From NCBI GenBank assembly GCA_013138735.1, contig WTCE01000085.1:1-64000 (forward strand): DNA of 64,000 bases, in the 5' to 3' direction. Below are positions 1 to 9,886 of this stretch, piece after piece. The stretch comes from Crocinitomix sp. (GTDB taxonomy: Bacteria > Bacteroidota > Bacteroidia > Flavobacteriales_D > Crocinitomicaceae). Each line of letters starts with the position of its first letter. Within the stretch, counting starts at the first letter, position 1. The notes beneath the pieces were generated by a model. It saw only the letters and a list, made by a program, of their open reading frames with translations. It was not told the origin of the DNA and made no database searches. A program made the position numbers and the translations under genes.

Positions 1-72
1 ACCATTAATTCCAGCTTCTTTTAAAATGCTGATTTTTTCTTCTTTGGTAAATTTCCTTCTTTTCATTGTCAT
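1..72 (-). CDS. IS3-family transposase OrfA, N-terminal fragment (partial at window edge)
   Basis: Twenty-four codons are visible, reading MTMKRRKFTKEEKISILKEA and four more residues. The block RRKFTKEEKISILKEA is the typical first helix of the OrfA helix-turn-helix protein of IS3-family elements, which binds the inverted repeats and, after a -1 frameshift with OrfB, forms the DDE transposase. The start may be the ATG at 72 or the second ATG at 66. The remainder lies off the left edge, so nothing can be said about whether the element is intact. Confidence 0.7.
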   Translation of the reverse strand, partial: MTMKRRKFTKEEKISILKEAGING

Positions 73-127
73 AAAGATTACAGTTTTTTTTGTATAATCT
101 TGTCCGACTATTTAGGGGGCGGAAACA
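1..127 (-). mobile_element. IS3-family insertion sequence, left end, cut by window edge
   Basis: The first bases encode, on the minus strand, the N-terminus of an IS3-type OrfA transposase. The outward flank ends in a stretch (101-127) that reads TGTTTCCGCCCCC and then GTCGGACA from the outside in. This resembles the terminal inverted repeats of IS3/IS150-like elements, which start with TG and carry a GTTGGAC-like block about 20 bases inside. I place the tip near 127 by this resemblance; the partner end lies outside the window, so the boundary and any target duplication are inferred. Confidence 0.6.
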
Positions 128-253
128 GATTGATCTTAAGTACTTGTTGATCTAGAATTCATTTGGTCTGAGTCAATCATCTTTTTTGAATAAAAGTCGT
201 CAATAAATACTTGTTTGATTGCACAAATCATTCCTGCTCTCGGTTCAATTGAG

Positions 254-261
254 TAACTTTG
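254..261 (+). promoter_or_regulatory. Bacteroidota -7 element TAACTTTG
   Basis: TAACTTTG matches the Bacteroidota housekeeping -7 consensus TAnnTTTG and lies 28 bases before the ATG at 289. No good -33 TTG is seen at the ideal distance. Its position overlaps the upstream in-frame TTG (259), which argues that translation starts at 289. Confidence 0.6.
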
Positions 262-288
262 AACTATATTATTACTAAAGAATATTTT

Positions 289-3200
289 ATGTTACGACAT
301 CTTCTCTTTTCATTGCTATTACTTTGTATTGGATCAACAGCTTTTTCACAACGATCTTATAAAGAATTGATGCAAGATAACACTATGAATTTTTATGAGG
401 TATGTGAGGTTGCTGAGGCTTATTTCGCAACTATAGATAAGACTGTTAAAGGTTCAGGTTGGAAACCCTACCAACGTTGGAAACATGAAAATGAATCAAA
501 ATATTACCCGAGTGGTGATCGTTCAAATGAGGATCCTTATTTCGTTAGAAAAGCATTTGAAAGTTTTTTAGCGGAAAATCCGCCAGTTTTAGACAAAGTA
601 CTTTACGACGGTGGCTGGGAAGAAGTTGGCCCAGGAACTGTAGATAGTATAACTGGACATTATGCTGCAGGTTTAGGTCGGTTAGAAACTTTCTACGTGA
701 ATCCAGCAGATGAAGATCTCATGTATATTGGAACACGAAGTGGTGGCTTTTGGAAATCGATTGATGGCGGTACTTCTTGGACAGGGGGAACGACAGATTT
801 TCTTTTTGCCAGTGGTGTGAATACATTGTCTGTATCGCCAACTGATCCTGATGAAATCATTATTAATGTTAGAAATTCTGGTAACGGTTATTCACATGGT
901 GTTTATCGTTCTACAGATGGAGGTGATAACTGGTTAGAAACGGATTTTAATCCAACTGAGTTGGGATTAGGTGGTTTGGGAAGTAATTTGCAAATCAATC
1001 GAGTAGCCTACCATCCTGAAGTGGAAGATTTGGTTTTTATTTGTACAAATTATGGTCTTTATCGTTCTGACAATGATATTGATACATGGGTTGTGGCTAC
1101 TGGAGCAGGTGGCAATATTACAGACATAGAATTTCATCCAACAGATGATGACATAATTTATGTTTATGATAGAAATAATCCCAATAGAAATAAAGTATTG
1201 ACCTCAACTGATTTGGGTTTAAATTTTACCGGATCTGCAGAAATCGTTGGTAATTCAAATAATACAAGTGTTCAATTAGACGTAAGTGATGAATGTGCGG
1301 ACTGTATTTATTTTGCTTCTGGAAATGGAGTTTGGAAATCCTTTGATGCTGGCCTAACCTTCGAATTTGCAAGTAACCCTGCAAGTGGAAGTCAAGGTTT
1401 CGCGGTTAGTGATGAAGATACAAGCAAAATGATTTATGGGTATGTTGATTGTTTTACTTCAGAAGATGGAGGTTATACATTCGATCAATCAACTTGGTGG
1501 AGTTTAGGAAATGCCGCACACGGACCAGGAGATTTTCAAGAAAGACATGCCAATTCAGAACATTATATTCATGCAGATTTAAGAGAGGCCGAATGTATTA
1601 ATGGCGTTTTCTATGTAGCAACAGACGGATATTTTGGAAAAAGCGAAGACAATGGCTTAACATGGGAACATCTAAATCATGGTATGTCTATTCGTGAAAA
1701 TTATACATTGGGTGCTAGTCAATCTAACCATTATAGAACCATTGTTGGTTCGCAGGATAATGGTACAAGTATTAAGCATAAAACTACTTGGCTTGAATAT
1801 ACTGGTGGTGATGGTATGGAAGGAATTATTCATCCGCTAAATTCAGATTGGATGATTAGTAGTTATCAATATGGGCAAAGAACAAAAACTTTCAATGGTG
1901 GTTTAACAAGAGCGGGTGCATCTCCTCCAGGTCACTCTTCTTATTGGGTGGCACCAATGGCTTATGATCCTAATGATCATTTGACGATTTATCATTTTGG
2001 AGAAAATGTACATAAAACAGAAGATTTCACAAGCAGTTGGGTTGTAACTGGTACACCAGCCTTTGGCGGTCAAATTAAAGAAGCAGCCGTTGCTGAAAAT
2101 AATACAGATATTGTTATTGCTTCGCGCAATCAATATATTGAGCGTTCAATGGATGGCGGTGTAACTTGGGTAAATATTAAAGGTACTTTACCCAATTATT
2201 CGATTACGGATATTGCTTTTGATCCAAATGATGATAATACATTTATTGTGACTTATAATCGTTATCAAAATGACGGCCAAAAAGTCTATATAACCCATGA
2301 TATGGGAGCAACTTGGACGAACATAACCGAGAACTTGAACGATATGCCAATTCGAGGTGCTGTTATTGATCATTCAGATGAGTCGAATATTTATTTGGCT
2401 GCTGAAATTGGTGTTTATGTTAAAACAATGGAAGCAACTGATTGGGAATTGTATAATGATGAATTACCCAATTGCATGATCAATGAATTAGAAGTTGTTT
2501 ATGGGACCAATACATTACGTGCAGCAACTTGGGGTAGAGGAGTTTGGGAATATACTTTAAAAGATCGGAATGAATATCCTGCCATTTTATTGACAGAAAT
2601 TACCGATCAACCTACTTATGAATTCCCGAAAGAAGGCGTTAATCAATACGTTATATCCCAAATTCATTATGATGGAGATATCAGCGAGGCTTTTGTTGAA
2701 TGGTCGATAGATGCTCCAACATTTGAGAATACTATTGCAATGGAAAATGTTTCAGATTCGACATGGGTAACTGAAACCGCCATTCCAGATTATGTGGAAG
2801 GAACTAAAATATATTTTAAGGTTTACGCCATTGGTGAGACAGATGATACAACCGAAACGTACAAGTTTATGTATGAAGTAAGGCCTTTCGAGTATTGTGG
2901 CGGAATAGGAAGCCCTGGAACAGGCAGTGATTATATCGATTTTGTTGAATTAGAGGATATTAGTAATCCTAGTGGACAAGAGTATTATGGTGATTTTACA
3001 GACCAAATAACAACGCTATATTTAGATTCTACTTACACGATTCAAGGGAATTTAAATTATGCGTTCGATCCAGACATTATTGGTGCTTGGATTGATTATA
3101 ATTACAATGCTATTTTTGATGAAGATGAATTTATAGAAATGTCGGATTTTGATGTAGATCATCAAAGCTTTGGAACATTTACCGTACCTAGTTATGCAAC

Positions 3201-4236
3201 ACTAGAAGACACAACACGTTTGAGAATTAGAAATGTCTATGCTGCAGATTTAGATCCATGTGGCACGGTTGCAGGTGAAGTCGAAGATTATTCAATTGTA
3301 TTCAGTTGTGCCAATAGCTTTTCAGAAATGGAGGCATCAAGTTGTTATGAATATGTTTCACCAAGTGGCCTATATACATGGGATGTAACTGGGATTTATA
3401 CAGATACACTTGCCAATACAAATGGCTGTGATTCTATCATTACTGTAGACTTATCAATTGATTATACAACAGCAATAATAACGCCTACCGTTTGTGAATC
3501 TTATACATCACCAAGTGGAGATTATACATGGACTGAAACGGGCACTTATATGGACACGTTGACAAATGAAGCCGGATGCGACTCATTAATTACGATTGAA
3601 TTAACAATTGATGTCATAACTGAGGCTGATTTTGCAATTACAGCATGTGATAGTTATGAATCGCCGAGTGGATTATATACATGGACCGAGACTGGTGTTT
3701 ATATGGATACCTTAACGAATGAAGCAGGTTGTGATTCAATTCTAACCTATGACTTGGTAATTAATTTGGTAAATGTCGCTGTAACAGCTGCTGATTATGA
3801 ATTAACCGCAGACGAAGCAGGAGTTACATACCAATGGTTAGATTGTAATGACGATTGGGCGGAGATTGATGGTGCTACAGATCAAACGTATGTGCCATTA
3901 GATAATGGAAGTTATGCCGTGGTTATTACGCAGGATGGTTGTACTGATACGTCAGCTTGTTATGATATAACGGCCTTAAGTATTGGCTCGTTTGCTGAGA
4001 ATGGTGTACGTATTTATCCTAATCCAAACAATGGAACGTTCCGTATAGATTTGGGGGCTATTAATTCAGTAGTTGCGGTTGAAATTCATGACCCTGCTGG
4101 GCGAATAGTTTATCAAGCTGTGCATACGAATCAAGGATTCATTGATATTGAACTCAGAACAGCAGTTGGCGTTTATTTTGTCACCTTAAGAAAACAGAGT
4201 GGTGAACTCTTACGAGAAAAGGTGATTATTGAATAA
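289..4236 (+). CDS. Large T9SS-exported protein with BNR/sortilin-like repeats, GEVED domain and type A sorting domain (paralog 1)
   Basis: About 1315 residues. Residues 1-21 form a signal peptide ending in AFSQ. A conserved stretch (about 22-95) is shared with the next gene. From about 110 to 770 there are many BNR/sortilin-type motifs (DGGxTW variants such as STDGGDNW, SMDGGVTW), indicating one or more beta-propellers. A GEVED domain follows (about 870-1003, ending GEVEDYSI), then three copies of an SPSGxYTWxxTGxYxDTL..GCDS repeat (about 1015-1160), an Ig-like segment, and a T9SS type A C-terminal sorting domain (about 1241-1315, YPNPNNGTF). It should be exported through the outer membrane and released or anchored at the surface. 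The ATG at 289 is chosen because the TTG at 259 lies in the -7 promoter element. Ligand or substrate is unknown. Confidence 0.85.
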   Translation: MLRHLLFSLLLLCIGSTAFSQRSYKELMQDNTMNFYEVCEVAEAYFATIDKTVKGSGWKPYQRWKHENESKYYPSGDRSNEDPYFVRKAFESFLAENPPVLDKVLYDGGWEEVGPGTVDSITGHYAAGLGRLETFYVNPADEDLMYIGTRSGGFWKSIDGGTSWTGGTTDFLFASGVNTLSVSPTDPDEIIINVRNSGNGYSHGVYRSTDGGDNWLETDFNPTELGLGGLGSNLQINRVAYHPEVEDLVFICTNYGLYRSDNDIDTWVVATGAGGNITDIEFHPTDDDIIYVYDRNNPNRNKVLTSTDLGLNFTGSAEIVGNSNNTSVQLDVSDECADCIYFASGNGVWKSFDAGLTFEFASNPASGSQGFAVSDEDTSKMIYGYVDCFTSEDGGYTFDQSTWWSLGNAAHGPGDFQERHANSEHYIHADLREAECINGVFYVATDGYFGKSEDNGLTWEHLNHGMSIRENYTLGASQSNHYRTIVGSQDNGTSIKHKTTWLEYTGGDGMEGIIHPLNSDWMISSYQYGQRTKTFNGGLTRAGASPPGHSSYWVAPMAYDPNDHLTIYHFGENVHKTEDFTSSWVVTGTPAFGGQIKEAAVAENNTDIVIASRNQYIERSMDGGVTWVNIKGTLPNYSITDIAFDPNDDNTFIVTYNRYQNDGQKVYITHDMGATWTNITENLNDMPIRGAVIDHSDESNIYLAAEIGVYVKTMEATDWELYNDELPNCMINELEVVYGTNTLRAATWGRGVWEYTLKDRNEYPAILLTEITDQPTYEFPKEGVNQYVISQIHYDGDISEAFVEWSIDAPTFENTIAMENVSDSTWVTETAIPDYVEGTKIYFKVYAIGETDDTTETYKFMYEVRPFEYCGGIGSPGTGSDYIDFVELEDISNPSGQEYYGDFTDQITTLYLDSTYTIQGNLNYAFDPDIIGAWIDYNYNAIFDEDEFIEMSDFDVDHQSFGTFTVPSYATLEDTTRLRIRNVYAADLDPCGTVAGEVEDYSIVFSCANSFSEMEASSCYEYVSPSGLYTWDVTGIYTDTLANTNGCDSIITVDLSIDYTTAIITPTVCESYTSPSGDYTWTETGTYMDTLTNEAGCDSLITIELTIDVITEADFAITACDSYESPSGLYTWTETGVYMDTLTNEAGCDSILTYDLVINLVNVAVTAADYELTADEAGVTYQWLDCNDDWAEIDGATDQTYVPLDNGSYAVVITQDGCTDTSACYDITALSIGSFAENGVRIYPNPNNGTFRIDLGAINSVVAVEIHDPAGRIVYQAVHTNQGFIDIELRTAVGVYFVTLRKQSGELLREKVIIE

Positions 4237-4268
4237 GTTAGCCTTACGATTGTGCGGCATAGTTTTCT

Positions 4269-4298
4269 TTGAAGTCACTAAATAATTTGGTAGCTTTG
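4269..4298 (+). promoter_or_regulatory. Promoter TTG-N19-TAGCTTTG
   Basis: TTG at 4269-4271 and TAGCTTTG at 4291-4298 are separated by exactly 19 bases, the textbook Bacteroidota arrangement of -33 and -7 elements. The ATG of the second giant T9SS gene follows 23 bases later. The second paralog can therefore be expressed independently of the first. Confidence 0.75.
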
Positions 4299-4321
4299 AG
4301 CAGCAATTAAACTATCCCTCC

Positions 4322-7300
4322 ATGAAGAGACATTTGAGAATCCTTGTTGTACTTATTACGTTAATTTCGAGCACGGCATTTGGCCAACGATCTTATAAAG
4401 AATTGATTAAAGATAATTCTGTCAATTTTTATGAAGTGTGCGAAGTAGCAGATGCCTATTTTGAAACAATTAACAAGTATGAAAAAGGCTCAGGTTGGAT
4501 GGGCTATCAGCGTTGGAAACATGCCAACGAAACTAAATATTATCCAAGCGGTGACCGTTCAGACGAAGATCCGTATTTCGTTAAAAAGGCCTTCGAAAAA
4601 TTCATAGAAGAAAGCCCTGCAGCAACTGATAAATATTTGTTTGATGATGGATGGGAAGAAGTTGGACCGGTAAGCATTGACAGTATTACAGGTCATTATT
4701 CGGCTGGTTTAGGTCGAGTAGAATCGTTTTATGTAGATCCAGATGATTCGGATCTCATGTATTTCGGATCACGAAGTGGAGGTTTTTGGGCTTCAGATGA
4801 TGGCGGAACAACTTGGGATGGTGGTTCTACTGATTTTCTATTTGCAAGTGGTGTAAATGCAATGACTGTTTCTCCAACAAATGTTGATCATGTTTTAATC
4901 AATTTAAGAAATGCAGGAAATGGTGTAACACACGGTATCTATCGTTCAACGGATGGTGGAGATAATTGGCTAGAAACGAATTATAATCCAGTAATCTTAG
5001 GTAAAGGTGGTTTGGGGAGTAATTTTTCGGTGAGAGATATTGCTTATCATCCAACAATTCCTGATTTGGTATTCGTTTGTGCGAGTGATGGTTTGTATCG
5101 TTCAACTGATGATTTAGCAACTTGGGTAAAAGTGACTAATGGAAGTATTTCTCAAATTGAATTTCATCCTTCTGATCCTGATATCATTTATATCTATGAT
5201 TATTATTATTGGGGTCCTAATAAAAACAAAGTCCTTCGTTCGACAGACGGCGGATTAAGTTTTGTTGGATCTCCAGACATTGTTGGAAATAGTAATAATA
5301 CAAATGTTCATTTAGATGTCAGTCCGATTTGTGATGATTGCCTCTATTTTGTTTCGAGTAACGGAATTTGGATTTCTTATGATAGTGGTGTTAATTTTAC
5401 GTTTAGATCAAGTCCTGGAATGAGTAGCGAAGGTTTTGCAGTAAGCGACCTCGATACAACAAGAATGACAATTGGAAGTATTGACGCCTTTGCTTCAGAT
5501 GATGGCGGAATTTCATTTGATCAAGTAACTTGGTGGGGACTTTGGGCTGCGCCATTTGACGGGGATCAATATATCCATGCAGATATGCGAGAAGCAGAGT
5601 GTATTAGTGGTGATTTTTATATGGCAACGGATGGCTTTTTTGCCAAAAGTACAGACAACGGAACGACTTGGGAAAAGTTGAATCATGAAACTGGAATTCG
5701 TGAAAACTATACATTGGGCGTTAGTCAATCCAACCATTATCGAACCATTGTAGGTTCACAGGATAATGGGACAAGTATCAAATTACAATCCGGTTGGATT
5801 GAATATGCAGGGGCAGACGGAATGGAAGGAATTGTTCATCCTTTAAATGACGATTGGATGATTGGGAGTTATCAAAACGGAACACGGAGACGTACATTTG
5901 ACGGTGGACAAACACAAGGGAATGCATCTCCTCCTGGACATTCTTCAGGTTGGGTGGCACCAATGATTTATGATCCCAATGATCATATGACTGTTTTTCA
6001 TTTTGGAGAAAATGTGCATAGAAGTTTAGACTTTGGATCCACTTGGGAAGTGATGGGATCGCCTGGTTTTGTAGGTACTATTAATGAAGCCGCAATAGCC
6101 GAAAATAATTCAAATATCATTGTCGCATCAAGAGGATCGCAAATTTACAAATCTGAAGATGCTGGGGCAACTTGGACGAATATTAAAGGTTCGCTTCCAA
6201 ATTATGGAATCACTTATATTGCATTTGATCCGAATGATGATAATACAATTGTAGTTACTTATAACCGTTATCAAGATGATGGCTCGAAAGTGTACATTTC
6301 GCATGATGGAGGATCAACATGGGCGAATATTACTGCAAATTTAAATGATATGCCAATTCGCTGTGTTGTAATCGATCATTCAGCTGAATCGCATATTTAT
6401 TTGGGTGCAGAAATAGGTGTTTATGTGAAAGAAATGGGCGATACGGATTGGGAATTATATAATGAAGATTTGCCTAATTGTATGGTTGCTGAATTAGAAG
6501 TAATGAATGGTTCAAATACCGTCCGTGCTGCAACATGGGGCAGGGGTGTTTGGGAATATGCACTAAAAGGTAGAGCTCCAAATCCTGCAATTGTTAAAAC
6601 TTGGATAACAGATCCACCAACCTTTACAACTCCTGCCGAAGAGAGTCCACAATATGTCACTTCTCAAATCACTTATGATTGGGATGTTGAATCAGCAATT
6701 GTGCGTTGGTCAATAGATGAGCCAACCTTTGAAAATACGATTGCAATGGAAAATGTTGCAGATAGTACGTGGGTATCAGTTGAACCATTGCCTGATTATC
6801 CTAGTGGTACAAAAGTTTATTTCAAAGTGCGTGCACAAGGAGCTTTTAGTGATATTACTGAAACCTATAAATTCATGTATACAGTGCGTCCATATGAATA
6901 TTGCCAATCCTATGGTAACATGAGTTGGGGAACTGCCGTAACCTTGGTAGATTTTAACGATTTAAATAATCCGTCAGGTAAACCTGCTCCATATTCAAGT
7001 TATATTGATTTGGATACGGCAAATTTATATACCGGATTAACATATGACCTTTCAATGAATTTGGCCACAGACGGTGCATTTACAATTCACGCAAATGCTT
7101 GGATTGATTGGAATAGAGATGGCGATTTTACTGATCCGGGAGAGGATTACGATTTAGGAACAGCTTATGATACAGATGATGGTATAACTACCCTTTCTCC
7201 ATTGGCCATTTCAGTTCCTGCAGATGCTCATTTAGGGAAAACAACCATGCGGGTAAGTGCTAAATATAATTCAGATGCTGGTCCTTGTGATACAGGATAT

Positions 7301-8212
7301 GATGGTGAGGTAGAAGATTATACTGTTTTTATAAAACCATATATTGATTTGGATTTTGAAATTGTGGAATCTGAAATTTGTGTTGGTGATAAAATTCATT
7401 TTGAGTATACTGGAACTCCTTTAGATGACATTCTTTGGACATTTACAAACGATATTGATACCTATACATCCAATGAAATGATTGATTCATTAATCCTGGA
7501 ATCTGCAGGAACGTATACATTATCAATGATAGGTTACGAAGGAGAATTAACAAGTAGTGGATCTTGGCCAGGAGTTGTTACGGTTCATCCTGTTTACAGT
7601 GATTCTATTGAAATGGCGATTTGTAGTGGTGAAGAGTATGTGTTAGGAACACAAGTAATTACTGAAACAGGTGAATATATTGAGCCGTTCTCAACTATTC
7701 ATGGCTGCGATTCTATTGTGACGTTGACTATGGAAGTACTAGAGGTAAATGTGGCAGTAACTGCAGCTGATTATGAACTAACGGCAGATGAAACTGGCGC
7801 GACATATCAATGGTTAAACTGTAATGAAGATTGGGCGACTATTGCTGATGCAACAGATCAATCCTTCATTCCAACTGAAAACGGAAGCTATGCTGTAATT
7901 ATTGATGATGGTGATTGTATTGATACTTCTGCGTGTTACGACATTGTTGCCTTAACATTGACAGAATATAACCCGTCAAACATTAAAGTATACCCTAATC
8001 CGACTAGCGGAAGTTTTGTCATTAACTGGCAAACAATTGCGGATGCGGTTCAATTAGACGTTTATGATGTTTCTGGAAGGTTGGTTTACAATGCAACACA
8101 TTATAATGTCAACGAGATTGGTGTTAATTTAAAAGTAGCAAAAGGCGTTTATCATATTGTTTTACAAGGATTGGATGAGGAACAGACCATTGTTAAACTT
8201 TTGGTTGATTAA
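4322..8212 (+). CDS. Large T9SS-exported protein with BNR/sortilin-like repeats, GEVED domain and type A sorting domain (paralog 2)
   Basis: 1296 residues, a tandem paralog of the preceding gene, collinear from the signal peptide (1-22, ending AFGQ) through the propeller region (DGGxTW motifs throughout about 110-760) to the GEVED domain (ending GEVEDYTV near residue 997). The tail then differs: instead of three SPSG-YTW repeats it has a PKD-like segment (about 1010-1085) and a single GCDSIVT repeat, before the shared Ig-like segment and the T9SS type A sorting domain (about 1222-1296, YPNPTSGSF). It has its own promoter. Role is likely adhesion or extracellular binding, but no ligand can be named. 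Confidence 0.85.
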   Translation: MKRHLRILVVLITLISSTAFGQRSYKELIKDNSVNFYEVCEVADAYFETINKYEKGSGWMGYQRWKHANETKYYPSGDRSDEDPYFVKKAFEKFIEESPAATDKYLFDDGWEEVGPVSIDSITGHYSAGLGRVESFYVDPDDSDLMYFGSRSGGFWASDDGGTTWDGGSTDFLFASGVNAMTVSPTNVDHVLINLRNAGNGVTHGIYRSTDGGDNWLETNYNPVILGKGGLGSNFSVRDIAYHPTIPDLVFVCASDGLYRSTDDLATWVKVTNGSISQIEFHPSDPDIIYIYDYYYWGPNKNKVLRSTDGGLSFVGSPDIVGNSNNTNVHLDVSPICDDCLYFVSSNGIWISYDSGVNFTFRSSPGMSSEGFAVSDLDTTRMTIGSIDAFASDDGGISFDQVTWWGLWAAPFDGDQYIHADMREAECISGDFYMATDGFFAKSTDNGTTWEKLNHETGIRENYTLGVSQSNHYRTIVGSQDNGTSIKLQSGWIEYAGADGMEGIVHPLNDDWMIGSYQNGTRRRTFDGGQTQGNASPPGHSSGWVAPMIYDPNDHMTVFHFGENVHRSLDFGSTWEVMGSPGFVGTINEAAIAENNSNIIVASRGSQIYKSEDAGATWTNIKGSLPNYGITYIAFDPNDDNTIVVTYNRYQDDGSKVYISHDGGSTWANITANLNDMPIRCVVIDHSAESHIYLGAEIGVYVKEMGDTDWELYNEDLPNCMVAELEVMNGSNTVRAATWGRGVWEYALKGRAPNPAIVKTWITDPPTFTTPAEESPQYVTSQITYDWDVESAIVRWSIDEPTFENTIAMENVADSTWVSVEPLPDYPSGTKVYFKVRAQGAFSDITETYKFMYTVRPYEYCQSYGNMSWGTAVTLVDFNDLNNPSGKPAPYSSYIDLDTANLYTGLTYDLSMNLATDGAFTIHANAWIDWNRDGDFTDPGEDYDLGTAYDTDDGITTLSPLAISVPADAHLGKTTMRVSAKYNSDAGPCDTGYDGEVEDYTVFIKPYIDLDFEIVESEICVGDKIHFEYTGTPLDDILWTFTNDIDTYTSNEMIDSLILESAGTYTLSMIGYEGELTSSGSWPGVVTVHPVYSDSIEMAICSGEEYVLGTQVITETGEYIEPFSTIHGCDSIVTLTMEVLEVNVAVTAADYELTADETGATYQWLNCNEDWATIADATDQSFIPTENGSYAVIIDDGDCIDTSACYDIVALTLTEYNPSNIKVYPNPTSGSFVINWQTIADAVQLDVYDVSGRLVYNATHYNVNEIGVNLKVAKGVYHIVLQGLDEEQTIVKLLVD

Positions 8213-8286
8213 AAGGAGTTAAATCCTATAGCCATTAGTTCTCACTTATTTATGGAATTCTAACTAACGTATCATCTATAGATTAT

Positions 8287-8772
8287 ATGAAGGTTGTTTA
8301 CATTCTGTTTTTATTATTTCTAACCTCAGTGACATTCGGACAGAAAGACACGATTAGATTGGATCAAATTGATTTTTGTCAAGACGTATTTAAGGAAAGC
8401 CCGACAGATTCAACATTCAGCCACTATTGTGTTAAGGATATGGATACCTTATATTTTAGCGAAATGAGATGTGTTATTATGCCACAACTCACAACTCCCG
8501 GAACAGTAATTTGGAAAACGAAAGATGGATTAGCGAATGGGGAAATTAGATATTGTTATTCTTCTTATTTTGGTTATTCTGTCAGGGTTGGAGAATATTC
8601 AAAGGGGTATTTTGTTAATGGCATTGAAACTGAATATTTCAAAAATGGAAACATTAAATCTACGGGGAAATATTCAAGGGGCGAAAGAGTTGGAAGTTGG
8701 AAGTATTTTTTGGAATCTGGTGAACTGGAATTTGAATGCGAATTTGTAGATGGTATTTGCAGTGATCTGTAA
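8287..8772 (+). CDS. Secreted YwqK/MORN-like repeat protein
   Basis: 161 residues with a signal peptide (about 1-18, ending TFGQ). The second half carries YwqK-type motifs: GEYSKGYFVNG, YFKNGNIKSTGKYSRGERVG and SWKYFLESGEL, the G-x-Y..NG-x-x-G pattern seen in MORN-like repeats of Bacteroidota. Databases often name this family an antitoxin, which has no support here. It follows the T9SS giants but is separated by 74 bases. A similar protein is encoded at 62820-63308. Function unknown. Confidence 0.7.
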   Translation: MKVVYILFLLFLTSVTFGQKDTIRLDQIDFCQDVFKESPTDSTFSHYCVKDMDTLYFSEMRCVIMPQLTTPGTVIWKTKDGLANGEIRYCYSSYFGYSVRVGEYSKGYFVNGIETEYFKNGNIKSTGKYSRGERVGSWKYFLESGELEFECEFVDGICSDL

Positions 8773-8812
8773 AAGCTGAAAACCATAATTTGAATAAAAA
8801 CACATAAAATAA

Positions 8813-9886
8813 ATGAAAATATTCATGCCATTTTTGTTTCTCCTAATTACTAAGATTGGTTTTCCCCAATCTTATGAGTTGGCACGGGTGATGCACATAG
8901 ATAGCCCGATTCATACCTTAGAAATTGATGATGCCGCTTCCAAACTTTACATCTCTTCAAAAAGTGGGCCTTGGGTATATGATTTTAAAACCAATCTAAA
9001 ACATCAACTTAGAATCAAATTAAAGGACAGCCCAGAATTTAGATACTACAGGCACAATTATGATGAAAAAAAGATTGCAGCGGAAAGCTACTCGTCTTGG
9101 ACCCAAACCTCATTTTCAAAGAATGGGGATTACTTAGTTTATTTCAGACTACAGCATCAATACCCCTATATTTATGTGTACAAAAGAAAAAACAGAAGGT
9201 ACAGGTTGGACGACATTATTAGTAATGTAGCTGTACCCAATTCCGTTGCTATTAATGATGATTTCATTTTAGCTGTTGGCAGTGGTAATGGAACAATTAG
9301 GCTTTGGGATTTGAAAACAAAATCATTCATCAGGCAAATGAAGCCTAAAATATCAACGGGCTATGTAGGCGCAATTCGGTTTTCTGATTTGGATCAAAAT
9401 AAAATTGTAATTGGAAATGGTGGAGGTGAGAGTATTGTTATTGATATTCGAACAGACTCTGTTTATAATACCTGGAAATATGGAATGTACCCTGTGCCAA
9501 ATACAGAGAGTTTAATGGGACAGTCTGTAAGAGAGTTATTCTTCACAGAAAATGATAGCGTTGCAGCTATCAGCTTAAGGAATCCACTTTTCTATTCCTT
9601 AAATTTATGGAATGTTTATAGCAATGAGGTTTATCAAATTCCTCTAGATACTTTGCAACCCATTTCTATCGACAAAAGCGATCAAGGAATCTTTATAGGA
9701 GGTGTTGATGGTAACGTCTATCTTTTAAAAGGGAAAGAATATCAATTAAAGGCCCTGCTTCCTTCACCCCAAGTTGGTTTAGCAAAAATCAATGTGACTA
9801 AATCGGGAGCGTACCTTGTAACAGCTGATTCGAGCGGAATAATCAAGGTTTGGGTTCAAAATGAAGACATAAGACCGGGTAAATAG
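8813..9886 (+). CDS. Secreted WD40-like beta-propeller protein
   Basis: 357 residues starting with a signal peptide (1-19, ending GFPQS). Blades are recognisable by WD40-type endings: NGTIRLWDLKTKSF near residue 160, SLNLWNVYSNEVY near 265, and SGIIKVWVQN close to the C-terminus. No sorting domain or lipobox is seen, so it is probably periplasmic. The gap to the preceding gene is only 40 bases, so the two may be cotranscribed. The binding partner is unknown. Confidence 0.7.
   Translation: MKIFMPFLFLLITKIGFPQSYELARVMHIDSPIHTLEIDDAASKLYISSKSGPWVYDFKTNLKHQLRIKLKDSPEFRYYRHNYDEKKIAAESYSSWTQTSFSKNGDYLVYFRLQHQYPYIYVYKRKNRRYRLDDIISNVAVPNSVAINDDFILAVGSGNGTIRLWDLKTKSFIRQMKPKISTGYVGAIRFSDLDQNKIVIGNGGGESIVIDIRTDSVYNTWKYGMYPVPNTESLMGQSVRELFFTENDSVAAISLRNPLFYSLNLWNVYSNEVYQIPLDTLQPISIDKSDQGIFIGGVDGNVYLLKGKEYQLKALLPSPQVGLAKINVTKSGAYLVTADSSGIIKVWVQNEDIRPGK

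Noticed and set aside
8287-8772. Reading the YwqK-like genes as antitoxins of a toxin-antitoxin pair.
   Set aside because: They carry signal peptides and have no partner toxin; the family name is historical.
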